This document shows, piece after piece, positions 42,401 through 52,990 of a stretch of 64,000 bases of DNA. This DNA is from Sciurus carolinensis. Lineage: Eukaryota; Chordata; Mammalia; Rodentia; Sciuridae. The DNA is taken from contig NC_062225.1 of NCBI RefSeq assembly GCF_902686445.1, positions 89,516,581 to 89,580,580 on the forward strand, in the 5' to 3' direction. Under the pieces are notes generated by a model. It worked only from the letters and a program-made list of their open reading frames with translations. It searched no databases and had not been told where the DNA came from. Position numbers and translations under genes: made by a program. Position 1 is the first letter of the stretch. Each line of letters starts with the position of its first letter.

Positions 42401-43306
42401 GCCAAAAATATTCAATGGAGAAAAGATAGCCTCTTCAACAATTGATGCTGGAAAAACTGGAAATCCATATGCAACAGAATGAAACTAAACCCCTATCTCT
42501 CACCCTGCACAAAACTCAACTCAAAATGGATCAAGGACCTTGGATTCACACCAGAGACCCTTCATCTTATAAAATAAAAAGTAGGTCCAAATCTTCAACA
42601 TGTCAGCCCAGGATCAGACTTCCTTAACAGGATTCACATAGCACAAGAAATAAAAGCAAGAATCAATAACTGGGATACATTCAAACTAAAAAGCTTTCTC
42701 TCAGCCAAGGAAACTATCAGCAATGTGAAGAGAGAGCCTACAGAGTGGGAGAATATCTTTGCCACTCATACTTCAGATAGAGCACTAATTTCCAGACTAT
42801 ATAAAGAACTCAAAAAACTGTACACCAAGAATACAAATAACCCAATCAACAAATGGGCTAAGGATATGAATAGACACTTCACAGAAGAAGATCTACAAGC
42901 AATCAACAGGTACATGAAAAATTGTTCAACATCTGTAGTAATAAGAGAAATGCAAATCAAAACTACCCTAAGATTACAACTCACCCCAATTAGAATAGCA
43001 ATTATCAAGAATACAAGCAACAATAGGTGTTGGAGAGGATGTGGGGGAAAAGGTATACTCTTACATTGCTGGTGGGGTTGCAAATTAGTGCAGCCACTCT
43101 GGAAAGCAGTGTGGAGATTCCTCAGTGTGGAATGGACCCACCATTTGAACCAGCCACTCTTTGGCCTATACCCAAAGGACTTAAAATTAGCAAACTACAG
43201 AGATATAGTCACATCAGTGTTCATAGCTGCTCAATTCACAATAGCCAGATTGCAGAACCAACCTAGATATCCTTCAATTGATGAATGGATAAAGAAATTG
43301 TGGTAA
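39474..43306 (+). pseudogene. LINE-1 ORF2 (endonuclease and reverse transcriptase), broken
   Basis: ORF2p nicks genomic DNA and reverse-transcribes LINE-1 RNA at the nick. The ATG at 39,474 opens an APE-type endonuclease with LNVNGLNS, LQETHL, DFNTPLSPLDRS, FSKIDHM and SDHNGL, so the acidic, Asn and His catalytic positions I can identify are kept. Frameshifts occur near 39,685, 40,310, 40,400, 40,645 and 41,155, with in-frame stops at 39,949 (TAA) and 42,443 (TGA). The reverse transcriptase has [25 protein letters not shown], and [12 protein letters not shown] at 41,738-41,773 (catalytic DD at 41,744-41,749). The C-terminal region has [17 protein letters not shown] and an HCWWGC cysteine segment. 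A nested antisense LINE-1 tail lies at 41,408-41,553. Full length is about 1,275 codons, normal for the family. Confidence 0.9.
41394..41567 (-). mobile_element. Nested antisense LINE-1 3' tail with perfect 14-bp duplication
   Basis: CCAACATCATTCTT occurs at 41,394-41,407 and again at 41,554-41,567. Between them lie 146 bp: a T-run, then TGTAAACAAATGGGATACAT, CATACCATTTGTGTAATCAT, AAATTTACATAGGGTAATG, and a C- and T-rich end (CCCTTCCCTCCCACCCCTCT). This is the reverse complement of the 3' end of the host element (43,530-43,680). Read on the minus strand the insertion junction is ATT followed by AAGAATG, consistent with a TT/AAAA-type endonuclease nick. The insert is 5'-truncated inside the LINE-1 polypurine tract. 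Confidence 0.9.
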
Positions 43307-43683
43307 ATATACATATATACAATGGAATATTACTCAGCCATAAAGAATAATAAAATGATGGCATTTTCAGGCAAATGCATGAAATTGGAGAATATCAAGG
43401 TAAGTGAGATAAGCCAATCTCAAAAAACCAAAGGACGAATGATCTTGCTGATAAGCAGATGATGACACATAAAGGGGGGTGGGAGGGAGGCAAGAATGGA
43501 GGAAGGAGGGAATGTATAGAGGGAAAAGAGGGGTGGGAGGGGTGGGAGGAAGGAGAAAATTCACAGAATAAATCATACACCATTACCCTATGTAGATGTA
43601 TGATTACACAAACGGTGTGCCTTTACTTCATGTACAAACAGACAACATGTATCCCATTTGTTTATAATAAAAATAAATTTAGG
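43307..43683 (+). other. LINE-1 3'UTR with polypurine tract
   Basis: It follows the ORF2 stop. It includes ATACAATGGAATATTACTCA, a G-rich polypurine tract (43,474-43,555) and the end block CTACATACCC-like region reading TTACCCTATGTAGATGTATG, then CATGTATCCCATTTGTTTAT and an A-rich tail with AATAAA signals. The early part still matches ORF2-end text in the other copies, so the ORF2/3'UTR boundary is set by the first stop. Confidence 0.8.
43474..43546 (+). other. Potential G-quadruplex region in LINE-1 3'UTR
   Basis: GGGGGGTGGGAGGGAGG at 43,474-43,490 and GGGGTGGGAGGGGTGGG at 43,530-43,546. The second has four G-runs of three or more separated by single bases, the canonical quadruplex pattern. 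Conserved G-rich polypurine tracts are known in mammalian LINE-1 3'UTRs. Confidence 0.8.
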
Positions 43684-43696
43684 AAAAAAGAAAACA

Positions 43697-43962
43697 CTCT
43701 TAGTAAAAGGGGTATATAAAACTAAAATAAAGAAATTCATAGCTTCGATGTATGAAATTTGTGTAAAATTATGTGGGAAGAAACAAAACACACGAACATA
43801 ACATGAAATACTTAGGCATAAACTTAAATTATGTGTGACCTCCAATAAGAAAATTTAATAATACTCCTGAGAGACAGAAAGTGCAGGACTATGACAAATG
43901 GAAATGCCTTGTATATTTTTGAAGATGATTCATCAGCGTCAAGACTTCTGCATTTCCAAAAG
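43697..43962. other. Unassigned AT-rich spacer
   Basis: Parts resemble LINE-1 A-rich text (TTAATAATACTCCTGAGAGA) but not enough to assign. Confidence 0.35.
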
Positions 43963-44338
43963 TGTTAGTCAGTTTTCCATCACTGTGACAAAGTACCTGA
44001 GATAAATACCTTATAAGGAGGAAAACATCAACCTGGCTCATTATTTCAGGGCTCAGTCCCTGATCACTTGGACCCACGGTTTTGATCCTGTGAAGTGGCA
44101 CATCATGATGGGCTGGGGGGTGGGGCACTGGGGGTCTCACTTCACAGAGGTCAGGAAGCAAAATGAAAGAAAGCGAAGGGCCAGGGTCTCAGCGTCCCCT
44201 TCAAAGGCCCACTCCTAGGGACCTCACTCCCTTCCACTAGGCCACACCTCCTCAAGATCCCACCACTTACCAGCAGCCCCTCAGGCTGAAGCCTCTAGCA
44301 TGTGGCCTGGGAGGACGTTTCAGCTGCGAACTCTAACA
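43963..44338 (-). mobile_element. MaLR-type solo LTR, antisense
   Basis: The plus strand starts TGTTAGTCAGTTTTCCATCA, then CTGTGACAAAGTACCTGAG, and ends GCGAACTCTAACA, giving TG...CA ends over about 375 bp. Internal blocks (GGCACATCATGATGG, GAAGCAAAATGAAAGAAAG, CTAGGCCACACCTCC) match the same LTR group as the copy at 2722. No matching target duplication is visible, and a LINE-1 fragment begins at once downstream. Confidence 0.75.
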
Positions 44339-45035
44339 TTGACGCTCACACACTGCTGGTGGGACTGCAGATGGGTGCCGCCACTCTGGAGAGCAGTATG
44401 GAGAGTCCCCAGCAAACTTGGAATGGACCCACCATTTGACCCAGTTATCCCACTCTTCAGTTTATACCCAAAGGACTTAAAATCAGCATACTACCGTGAC
44501 ACAGCCATGTCAATGTTTATAGCAGCTCAACTTACAGTGGCTAAACCATGGAACCAACCTAGGGGCCCTTCAACAGATGATTGGATATAGAAAATGGATA
44601 AATACAATGGAATATTACTCAGCTTTAAAGAAGAATGAAATTCTGGCATTTGCTGGCAAAATGGATGAATTTAGAGAATATCATGCTAAGTGAAATAAAC
44701 CAAACCCAAATAACCAAAGGCCAAACGTGTTCTCTGGTATGTAGAAGCTAATTCACAATAAGGGTGTTGGGGAGAGGGAAGAATAGAGTTACTTTATATT
44801 AGGTAGAGGGGAGTGAAGGAAGGGGAAAAGGTATGTGGGAAGGAATGATAGTAGAGTGAAACAGACATTATTACCTCATGTACATGTATGACTGCATGAC
44901 CCATGTGATCCTACAATATATGCAATCAGAAAAATGAGAGATTGAACTCCATTTATGTATGATCTATCAAAATGTAAATACATTCCACTGTCATGCACAA
45001 CTAATTAGAACAAATAAAATAAAAAAATAAAAAAG
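44339..45035 (+). mobile_element. LINE-1, 5'-truncated 3' end
   Basis: Sense LINE-1 starting in the last part of ORF2 (ACACTGCTGGTGGGACTGC; peptide MDPPFDPVIPLFSLYPKDLK) and running through the 3'UTR to CATTCCACTGTCATGCACAA, CTAATTAGAACAAATAAAAT. The end type matches the copy at 6.4-7.6 kb and not the large element at 37-43.7 kb. ORF2 is broken by a stop at GGATATAGAAAATGG (44,582). Confidence 0.9.
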
Positions 45036-45163
45036 AATAAATTATAAATGTTTATAAATCCCATGTTTTTCTGAAAGGAGGTAATTCCAGTTTGAAAAGA
45101 GGTTCCTATCTGATTCTTTCTCTGTGAACCACCTGGGTTTCATACCAAAGCCTGGGCCCTTCA

Positions 45164-45207
<44 letters not shown>

Positions 45208-45943
45208 GACACTGAGCCTGCCTTCTCAGTAAATACTTTTAATTTGGCAAGAAACCAGAGAATAGGGAGGTTCCTAGCTCTGCCTGTGATTAGATTAGTT
45301 CTAATTGTTTTCATGAGGAAGGAAAGTAACCAATTTCATCTATGAAAAATGGTGTAAGGATTCTAAATACAACTTCACTATTCGATCTGGCCACACATAA
45401 AATGATGCAGTAGGTCATATCTAAGTAAAGCCTTCATGGCTCACTCTCAAGTCATCCATTAGCGTGATGCAACACGTGAATGATTTAAAGAACACAGTCA
45501 CATTAGTAGGTGCAGAGAGGATTCAAGAAATTCAGAAAGCATTCTTGATTTTCAAATTCTTAAGAAATTAGAAGTAAAGTACAAAAGGTATCTGAGAAAA
45601 AGCCATCTGTGAAAAAATCTACATTATGTTATTGATGAAGGTCGAGTAATTTACATTAAGCTGAGGAAAAGGTAGAGTTTCTCATTATCATGAACCCTAA
45701 TGTTTCAAAATATTTTTCCAGCTACTAGAAAATGCATTACAATAATAATAATACAATAAGTAATATAATGAAACAGCAAAACAGTAACAAAAATTATCAT
45801 TTGCAAATAATAAAGTTGCCTACATATAACATTCACAAAAACTTGTAAGAAGTAGTGAGAAATTAGCAAGCTCACTGGATACTTAGTAACTTGGTGAAAA
45901 GAATTTTTTTTTTTCAGCAAAAGTAAACAACACCATGAAAAAA
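45036..45943. other. Unassigned sequence with a microsatellite
   Basis: Contains the (AC)n tract at 45,165-45,196. The rest is AT-rich and unrecognised. Confidence 0.4.
45165..45196. repeat. (AC)n microsatellite, 16 units
   Basis: Thirty-two bases of pure AC repeat followed by ATATACACACAGACAC. Confidence 0.95.
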
Positions 45944-46194
45944 TTCACTGATCTTTTTTTATTATTATTTTTGTTCAGTTTTTAATTTTTTACAGACTGT
46001 ATTTTGATTCATTGTACACAAATGGGGTACATCATTTTGTTTCTATGGTTGTGCACGATGTAGATTCATACCATTCGTGTAATCATACATGTACATAGGG
46101 TAATGATGTCTGTCTCATTCCACCATTTTTCATACCCCCCTCCCTCTCATTTTCTTCTACATATTCTAAGGTTCCCCCATTGTTCACTAATCTT
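45944..46194 (-). mobile_element. Antisense LINE-1 3' tail with 12-bp target duplication
   Basis: TTCACTGATCTT (45,944-45,955) and TTCACTAATCTT (46,183-46,194) flank a T-run and the reverse complement of a LINE-1 3'UTR: TTTTTACAGACTGTATTTTG, CAAATGGGGTACATCATTTT, GTGTAATCATACATGTACAT, AGGGTAATGATGTCTGTC, then a C-rich polypyrimidine end. The flanks match at 11 of 12. The element is about 230 bp and truncated just beyond the polypurine tract. Confidence 0.85.
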
Positions 46195-47167
46195 GATAGT
46201 GGTAAAATCAGCAAAATCTTTATTAGACCTGAGGAATAAATCTAATGAAAGGTCCTCATGGAAAACCTTCTATATAGAAAATTATTGACTTTGAAACTTC
46301 AGTTCTAGAAATACCAGGCTAGGTAATTAATTAAAATGCCTCCTCCTAGAGGATAGAAATAGCAAAAATGTTGGATTAAATATGAGAAAATCCTAAAAAA
46401 AAATCAAAGAACTACTACATAGTAGTGTTCATTGGTATAAAATATAAGAGAAGATGATCCTTACAGCAGTAGATCACATTCAAATGTCATTTTCCATAAG
46501 AATAGTTGCTAACTGAGAAGAAACAACTGAGAAACTGAGTGGATGGGTTGAGAAAGCTTACTAACAGCCTGCATCTGCCTGATGTGCACACACACTTTTG
46601 ACTAGCAACCTAAGTGGTACAACCACAGGTTCCACCTGGGCTCCATCAGTCCTTTGTGGGTCCAAGCTTGGGTTTGTGTCTACTGCATGTTCCAGATCCT
46701 CAAGTCTCAAATTTGAAATTAAAGTTATTTTGGAATGTTTCCCCACATTCATAGAAGAGGAAATCTTCAGTTAAGAAATGTTCTTTTTCATATATCACAT
46801 TATTCCTAAAAATACTTTAAATATTATTATGGTCAGCGTATGAAAATAAATAGGCACATTCTAGGTCAAGGTATAATACATGAGAATGAGAGAAAAAACA
46901 GAAATGCAGTCTGGGAAGATATGGGAAGCATGCACAAACTGCAAATGAGTTATACATGAAGTAGTCATGCACACTGTATTTAAAAGTCATTGATTAAGAG
47001 ATGATAGGGGAAAGTATTAACATTAACCTTTGGTAAATGAAGAGACCATCGAGTAATTTCCAAGTTATCTAAATTGTTAAAGAGGCAAAAATCGGAATGG
47101 TACAAATTCTCCATCAAGCCAAAGTAGACAAGAAAGAATAAAAGAATCGGAGAACTTAATCCTCAAA
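46195..47167. other. Unassigned sequence
   Basis: AT-moderate, with no recognised repeat or exon. Confidence 0.4.
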
Positions 47168-47455
47168 TTCGCATGTTGGTGATATTTGGAGATAGGATTG
47201 TGGGAGGGGCTTGGGTCCTGAAGGCTGTGTCCTCCTGGTTGGGTTGATCCTTTGGTGGAGTAATGGGTTATGAAAGGAAGGCTCTCTTACAAAAGTGGGC
47301 TCTCTGGCTGGCTCTGTCTTACTGTGTGGCACCCTGCACCATGTTGTAATGCACCAAGATGGCTTTCACAAAATGCGGGTGCCATGCTTTTCAAAACCGT
47401 GAGCTAAAATTCATCCAGCGTTTTGGTATAGCAATGGAAAATTGGACTAGCAACT
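47168..47455 (+). mobile_element. MaLR-type LTR
   Basis: Plus-strand order GATATTTGGAGATAGGATTG, GGGTTGATCCTTTGGTGGAG, GCTCTCTTACAAAAGTGGGC, GCACCAAGATGGCTTTCAC, AACCGTGAGCTAAAATTC, TTTTGGTATAGCAATGGAAA, ATTGGACTAGCA resembles a MaLR LTR ending in 'ggtattttgttacagcaacagaaaatggactaaca'. The poly(A) signal region is altered. Confidence 0.55.
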
Positions 47456-47489
47456 CACGTCACAACAGCAAGTGTGAACGTGAGAAACC

Positions 47490-48280
47490 TAGGGCTAGAA
47501 TGCCCACCAGTCCAAGTTCTGGAACTTCTTGGTCAGCTCTTCCTCATCTCCTTGACAATCCATTCTCTAGTCCCAATCTGCCATTGCCTTTCCATCTACA
47601 CAGTCTCTACTCGAGTTCATCAGCTTCTTCTTAAACATTTGCAAGGGCTCCTAAAATGTCTCCCTGCTTTTAATGCCATTAATTAGTTTTTTACCTAGAA
47701 TTCAGTCAGATTTAGAAATTTAAGTAAAATAATTTCCCGATCTTAGCTGCTGAGTAAATTCCCATTCTACTTCCAGTGAAACCAACGCTCAGCAAACGCG
47801 GAGCGTAGCAGCCGTGTGAACCGGCCGCGGGCCATCTCCACGGCCGCCCATCTCCACAGCCGCCCCGCGCCTCCCATTCCTCCTGGGTCTCTGTGTTCCA
47901 GCCCCACCCCCGCAGGTCCTCCTTTCTTCAAGCACAGCAAGTTCCTCCGCATGGCAGGCCTAGATTCCTTGCCTACCTTCTGTTCATCTTCTAGGCGCAG
48001 CTCAGCCATTGCTTCCTCAAAAAGGACTCTTCTGTCCCCTGCGTCCAAACTAGCCCTCCCATCATTCTCTCTTAGAGCGCTCTTCTTTTTCTTCATAACA
48101 TTTATCACCATTTGTAGTTATGTATTCATTTTTTTCCAATTCTATCTGAAAAGTCTCTTGCCCCCTCTGCTCAAAGCTCCCTGATGGTAGGGCTATAAAA
48201 ATGATCTCTTTATTTTTGCTTATTATTTTATTCCTAGCAGTAGTAAGAAGTGGATAAATAGTATTGAATGAGTAAATCAT
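47490..48280 (+). repeat. L2 LINE, 3' region, interrupted
   Basis: Two L2-like segments in the right order: 47,490-47,700 (CCAAGTTCTGGAACTTCTTG, GGCTCCTAAAATGTCTCCCT) and 47,900-48,280 (CATAACATTTATCACCATTT, CAAAGCTCCCTGATGGTAGG, AATAGTATTGAATGAGTAAA). A GC-rich CpG-containing stretch (47,775-47,885) with a 16-bp imperfect repeat CCATCTCCACRGCCGC lies between them and does not look like L2. Confidence 0.6.
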
Positions 48281-50774
48281 TTGCATGATCTCTAGCAATT
48301 CACTCAAATACATGTGATTGCTTCCTATTTTACAGACTGTTATTGAGTCATCAACGGAGAGTTGTCAAAAGGAGGATGGCATGAATTGACTAGAGTCATG
48401 TAAGACTGCCTCATTGCTACCTGAAGGACAAGTTGTAGCAAGCTGGTAAGAAGCAAGGATCTAAGGATGAGGTGTGAATGGTGATGTCAACAGCTAATGG
48501 TGTGAGCTTTGGTAGTAGGATCAGTTAAATTTGCTCATAATTGGATTTGGGGCTAGAAGAGGGCGTAATTGAGGATGCATAAGAATGACTTGAGCAACTA
48601 ACTGAGTGGCCATGCATATTAACAAGGACAATATGGGGATGAGCACGCTTGAGTGGACCTGTGAAGTGACCTCTAGACAGTCACGTGGTAGGTCCAGTGG
48701 GGACGTGGACAGCCTTTCATCCTGACGTGCTTGCGCCTTTTGCATGAGCTCTCCAGCTTCACCGTCCACCACTGCAGCCACCCTGGTCATTTTCTTTTTT
48801 TCCTCCTCAAATTTGTTCACCAAAAGAATGCCCTCTCCCCATGATGGTTACTGGGACGGCCCTTCTTGACATTCTTCATTCTGATGGGAAGTCTTCTCCG
48901 CAGAACGGCCTTCCTGGATGTTCAGTCCCAGGTGCCTGAAGCGCATGGTCACTTCCATGGCAGCTCCCAGAGACCTCGGCTCCCTGCCCGCTGCTTCTCA
49001 CGTTGGGATGTGCTCTGACGTGCTCTCCTCATTTCTTGTTTACTCCTTAAATAACATCTCCAGGAGAGTAGAACGCGTATCATCGTGAGGGTAGGTGATC
49101 AGTGATGCTTGTTGGCTATGCAGATAAGCAAAGGCATGCCGTGTAGACACTTGGGAAGATGGTGATCTTCCCAGGAAGCAGGTAGGCTGTGGTCCCTGTG
49201 AGGAGATTGCAGAAACGAGCGCACATTTTACAGATGCAGGGGTGGTGAACCAGAGCATCTCTGATTTACTCAGCAGCAGATATTCTTTCTGTTCTCTGAC
49301 CTCTGTCCTGGGGACAGCAATTTAGAGAATGAAGGGGTGGCAGTGCATGATTATGCCACATGCAGTTATTTAATTGAAATGATCTAATTTCATAACAGAC
49401 ATCGCAAGCCGGGGGAGCCTGCGTGGCAGGGGCTCCAGTCCTCCAGGGCTCTTCACCTGGACTCTGGCACGGTGGATAATTCTCCTTGTTACTCTCTTGC
49501 CTTCTCCCTCCTCGCTCCCCTGTCCCTAGTGCTTTCCAGACTACTTATCTTCCTCCCTTTCTTCATGTCTTGTGGTCTTCCCTTTGCATTATTACGTTCG
49601 CTATGCGTAAGGTTTGACTCCAGGGTTCCTGCTGAAAGCTTTGTAAAGGGACAGCCCCAGTCCATGCCCAGAATCTGCTTCTCCCACTGTTCATCTGAAT
49701 TCCTCAGTCCTGGAAAGCGTGTGTCCTGCCTTGATCTCCCCTGGCTGGACATGCTGTAAGTGGATTTGCAAAGTTAAATGTGTTGCTTTCCACCCTTCCC
49801 AGAGTTTCTACTTCCTGGGTCATATTCCACCCTTCCATTATTTCTTATCTTTCCTCACAAAGCATTCCTGGTCTCTAGTTAGAACAGAGAAGCAAGAATC
49901 ATTAACTTCTCCAGCAACTGTGAATCTTAATCAAAAAACAGATTTTCTTTCAATGTACTCAAACAAGTCCAAGCACCTGGTACCCGAGGTCAAGGAGCTT
50001 CATGACGTCTGTAACAGACCTCCATTCTCACTGCTCAGAGGGGCTCCTTCCACCTTTTCTGGATGACTTTTCCTGTGGTCGCTACATATTCTCTAAAGTA
50101 TCGAAATGCTTCTGTTTCTTCTTTTTCCATTGTGGACAGTATCTGATGACTTCCTAAAGTGCAAGGTGCAGATCTGGCTTCTTACGCTTGCGTCTCTCCT
50201 GCTGCAGGTACACATACGCAAGTGTGCACACACGGACACACAACCACTCTCCCTTTTCCAAAGCAGTGCCAACTTCTGTCCATCATGACAATCACTCTGT
50301 TTCTTGTAGACGTTTCCCCTTGGAATTAATGCTGTGTCTCTTTATATCCATTTAGATTTCTAAGAAGTTATAATTAATGTTCCACTACCTCCCTAACAGA
50401 AGGAAACAGTCTCCTTTTCACATGCTGGATTATTATTTTTTTCTTGCAGACATCTATGGGGAGTCTTCTGTTTCCCTCCTCTAATGAGCTGGGTCCCTGT
50501 GGAGCTGTTCCCATGGGAATTTCCTTTATAACCATCCTGGGAATTTGCTTATTCACATGTTTTTGTCATCTAGATTAGATGTATCTTTCCTGGAATCCAT
50601 CTATTCCTCTTTCTCAATGTAATTCTGAATTTATTGGAGTTCATCTTCCAACACAGATTCCAAAGGAAGAAAATTTTGAGAACTTGCTTATCTGAAGGCA
50701 TTATTCTATCGTTGAAAAGTAGTTTTTCCACTGTGCATTTTGAAGATGTTTATGTTTTGATTTCATCAGTTGCT
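48281..50774. other. Unassigned sequence
   Basis: About 2.5 kb with no recognised repeat. Open frames on opposite strands overlap (for example 49,472-49,759 plus and 49,489-49,752 minus) and lack domains. Confidence 0.4.
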
Positions 50775-51040
50775 GCTACAAAGACTATTCCTGTTGCTAA
50801 GTAGCAAACTTGCAGATCCTGGTGCTTCAGAGATGACTTATCTCTCGTGACGCTCCGGTGGGCTGACAGTCCTCTAGCTGGACCCATGTGAGCCCGTCCT
50901 CATGCTGGCTCTGAGGGAGGCAGAGCTGCAGAGAGGGCTCAGCTGGGTGACTGGGTCTCTCTCTTCTGGGTCTTCATTCCTAAGGGGCCCATCTGCATCT
51001 GACCCTCACTCAGGGCCAGCAGTGTTCAGGAATGGTAAGA
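50775..51040 (-). mobile_element. LTR-like fragment (possible)
   Basis: The text CAGTTGCTGCTACAAAGAC, TTGCAGATCCTGGTGC, GGTGGGCTGACAGTCCTC and GAGAGGGCTCAGCTGGGTGA loosely follows an antisense MLT1-type or MER-type LTR. No AATAAA region or termini are seen. Confidence 0.3.
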
Positions 51041-52894
51041 CCCGACCACAGTAGCAGAGTAGTGATCATTTCCCGGTACCATGTTTGCTCATGCCATTGT
51101 CAGAACAAGCTCCGCGGCAGAGCCCAGAGCCGTTTAAGAGATGGTCATACAGAACATGGGTCATGGGAGATGAGTTCATCCAGTGGCTTTAATATACTGA
51201 TGGATGACATCTCCTCTCTGGCAACAATGATACATGACCCTCCACATGCAGACACTCTCATGTTCTAACAAGACTCCTCAGACCACAGTATTGAGCTTCA
51301 GGTTCATAACTCATGATCTAATCATACCCAGATATAGATTTGGTTGTGGATGCTTCTCTTCTTAATCCAGAGATGTGTGAATTAAAAGACATTATTTTCT
51401 TCTCACACATCATCATGTGACAGCGAGAGGACAGGACAGCTACAGCAGACACTCCTATTGTAAAGGAAGGGACAAGATGCACATAGAGGTCACTGGTCCA
51501 TAGCAATTCATAAGGCCAGGTGAGCTCTTGTGGCAGGAGAGTCGTTCGGCTGGGTCTAGGAAATCCTCCTTGGTCAGACCCAGTTCTGTCCCTTGGAAGT
51601 AGTTCTATAATTCAGGGTTTTACGTGTTTCTTTGTTCCAACCTCAGGAAATTTTCTTTCTGAAGCATTTTTTTTTTCCCCATGAAAAATAGGCCATGTCT
51701 TCTCCTGAGCTGTTTGCCTGCCTCCTGTCTGCTGCAGGAAGCTGAGGCTCTCTGCTCACTTTTCTTTTTGAATGACTTCTGCCCCCTGTTAGTCCAAACT
51801 TACACAGCCCCCTCTGTAAACCCAACTGACAGTCACCCTCCATTTCAAGGGCCACACTCATGATTCCTTTTGAGAGAATCACAGGCCACGTGCACAGCCA
51901 CAGGGAGAGGACCCCCAAGGGTCATAGCGGCCCTCCTCTCTAGCCAAGGCAATAGGCTGAGTTCTTCCCAGGGTCTTCACACAGGATCTGTGACCACATC
52001 CTTATTTTCCTCTTTTCCCTGAGGCCATTTCTTACTTTGAGAGTCTTTTGCCAGCTAGAGAGCCTAGAAATGTAACAGTTTTATTTTCCTACCCAATAAG
52101 TCTGGATTGGAAATTCTGCTTGCATAGTGAATAGATCTTTCTTTAGCTCACTTTCATCCTCCCATAGCTAATCATATGGAGCTAACAGAAGCCAATTGGC
52201 ACTTTCCATATTCTGCCTAGAAACCTTATCTGCATACCTAGGTTAATTTGGTTCATTTTCTATCTTCTGTGGTCTCGCCACTTGTTTCTTACTACAAAAC
52301 ATGGGCCACCTTCTCTGAAGCCCCTGGAACTGGTTTTGTTGTTGCCTTCCAGCCTCCAGTAACCAGCTCCTCAGCGCCCTGGCAGCCTCTGCAGTTACAC
52401 CTTCCTGTAGCCAATGCCACGCGCTCTGGGGCTTTGTCGCAGCCGGGCCCTATTTCCAGACCACTTTCTGCTCTAGCCTTCTATTGCTGCAAAACAAAGC
52501 AGCCCAGAATGGGATGATGCACATCACTCTGCAGAGCACCGCACGGATTTGAGAAATCATATTACCACTGTTATTTCAGAGGATATTCAGTCTGAAGATA
52601 GAAAAAGTGCTCTCCTTTGTGCGGATGGTAGACAAGAGAGTGAGCACAAAAGTATGAAAGTCGCTCACTGGCTTTTGGAAATGTGAACCTGAGAGTCCAA
52701 TTAGGAGCTTTCAGTATCTTCCATCTCAACAAAAGGCAGACTGCAGCACAACTGAGAAAATGGGCTTCATTTTAAGATGCGTCCTAATTAGAGAGCCCAT
52801 TGAATCTGCGTTTACTAGGGACTTAGCAAGGGGACTGGTCTGCCTTGGCTCCTGCCAGGGGATTTCAGCTGCAAATATTAAGCAGGGGTCTGGA
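51041..52894. other. Unassigned sequence
   Basis: Nothing firmly recognised. A short AGCCTTCTATTGCTGCAAAAC motif near 52,474 resembles the end of an antisense MLT1-like LTR. Confidence 0.35.
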
Positions 52895-52990
52895 AGCCCT
52901 GTTCCCAGTGTTGTCCCTGCCACCAACCTGTGTGACCTCAGGCAGGTACTCTAGAGGCTGTTCGCTTTGTAAAGGGCAAGTTCACGCCAT
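52895..52990 (+). repeat. MIR fragment
   Basis: The core ACCAACCTGTGTGACCTCAG, GCAGGTACTCTAGAGGCTG and TTTGTAAAGGGCAAG follows the MIR centre. Confidence 0.4.

Larger units (their letters stand above)
36945..43696 (+). mobile_element. Near-full-length LINE-1 with nested insertion
   Basis: A plus-strand LINE-1 of about 6.7 kb. In order it has a 5'UTR with YY1-type motifs, ORF1, a 52-bp gap, ORF2 with endonuclease and reverse transcriptase, and a G-rich 3'UTR ending GTTTATAATAAAAATAAATT. Flanking 13-mers at 36,945-36,957 (AAAAGAGAAAGCA) and 43,684-43,696 (AAAAAAGAAAACA) match at 11 of 13 and the first follows TT, fitting a TT/AAAA endonuclease nick, so I take them as a decayed target-site duplication. 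Both ORFs are broken by frameshifts and stops, and a 146-bp antisense LINE-1 tail interrupts ORF2. The element cannot be active. Confidence 0.9.

Noticed and set aside
47775..47885. CpG-rich block considered as a CpG-island promoter
   Set aside because: At about 110 bp it is too short, and no exon or transcript signal follows it. It is kept only as a curiosity.
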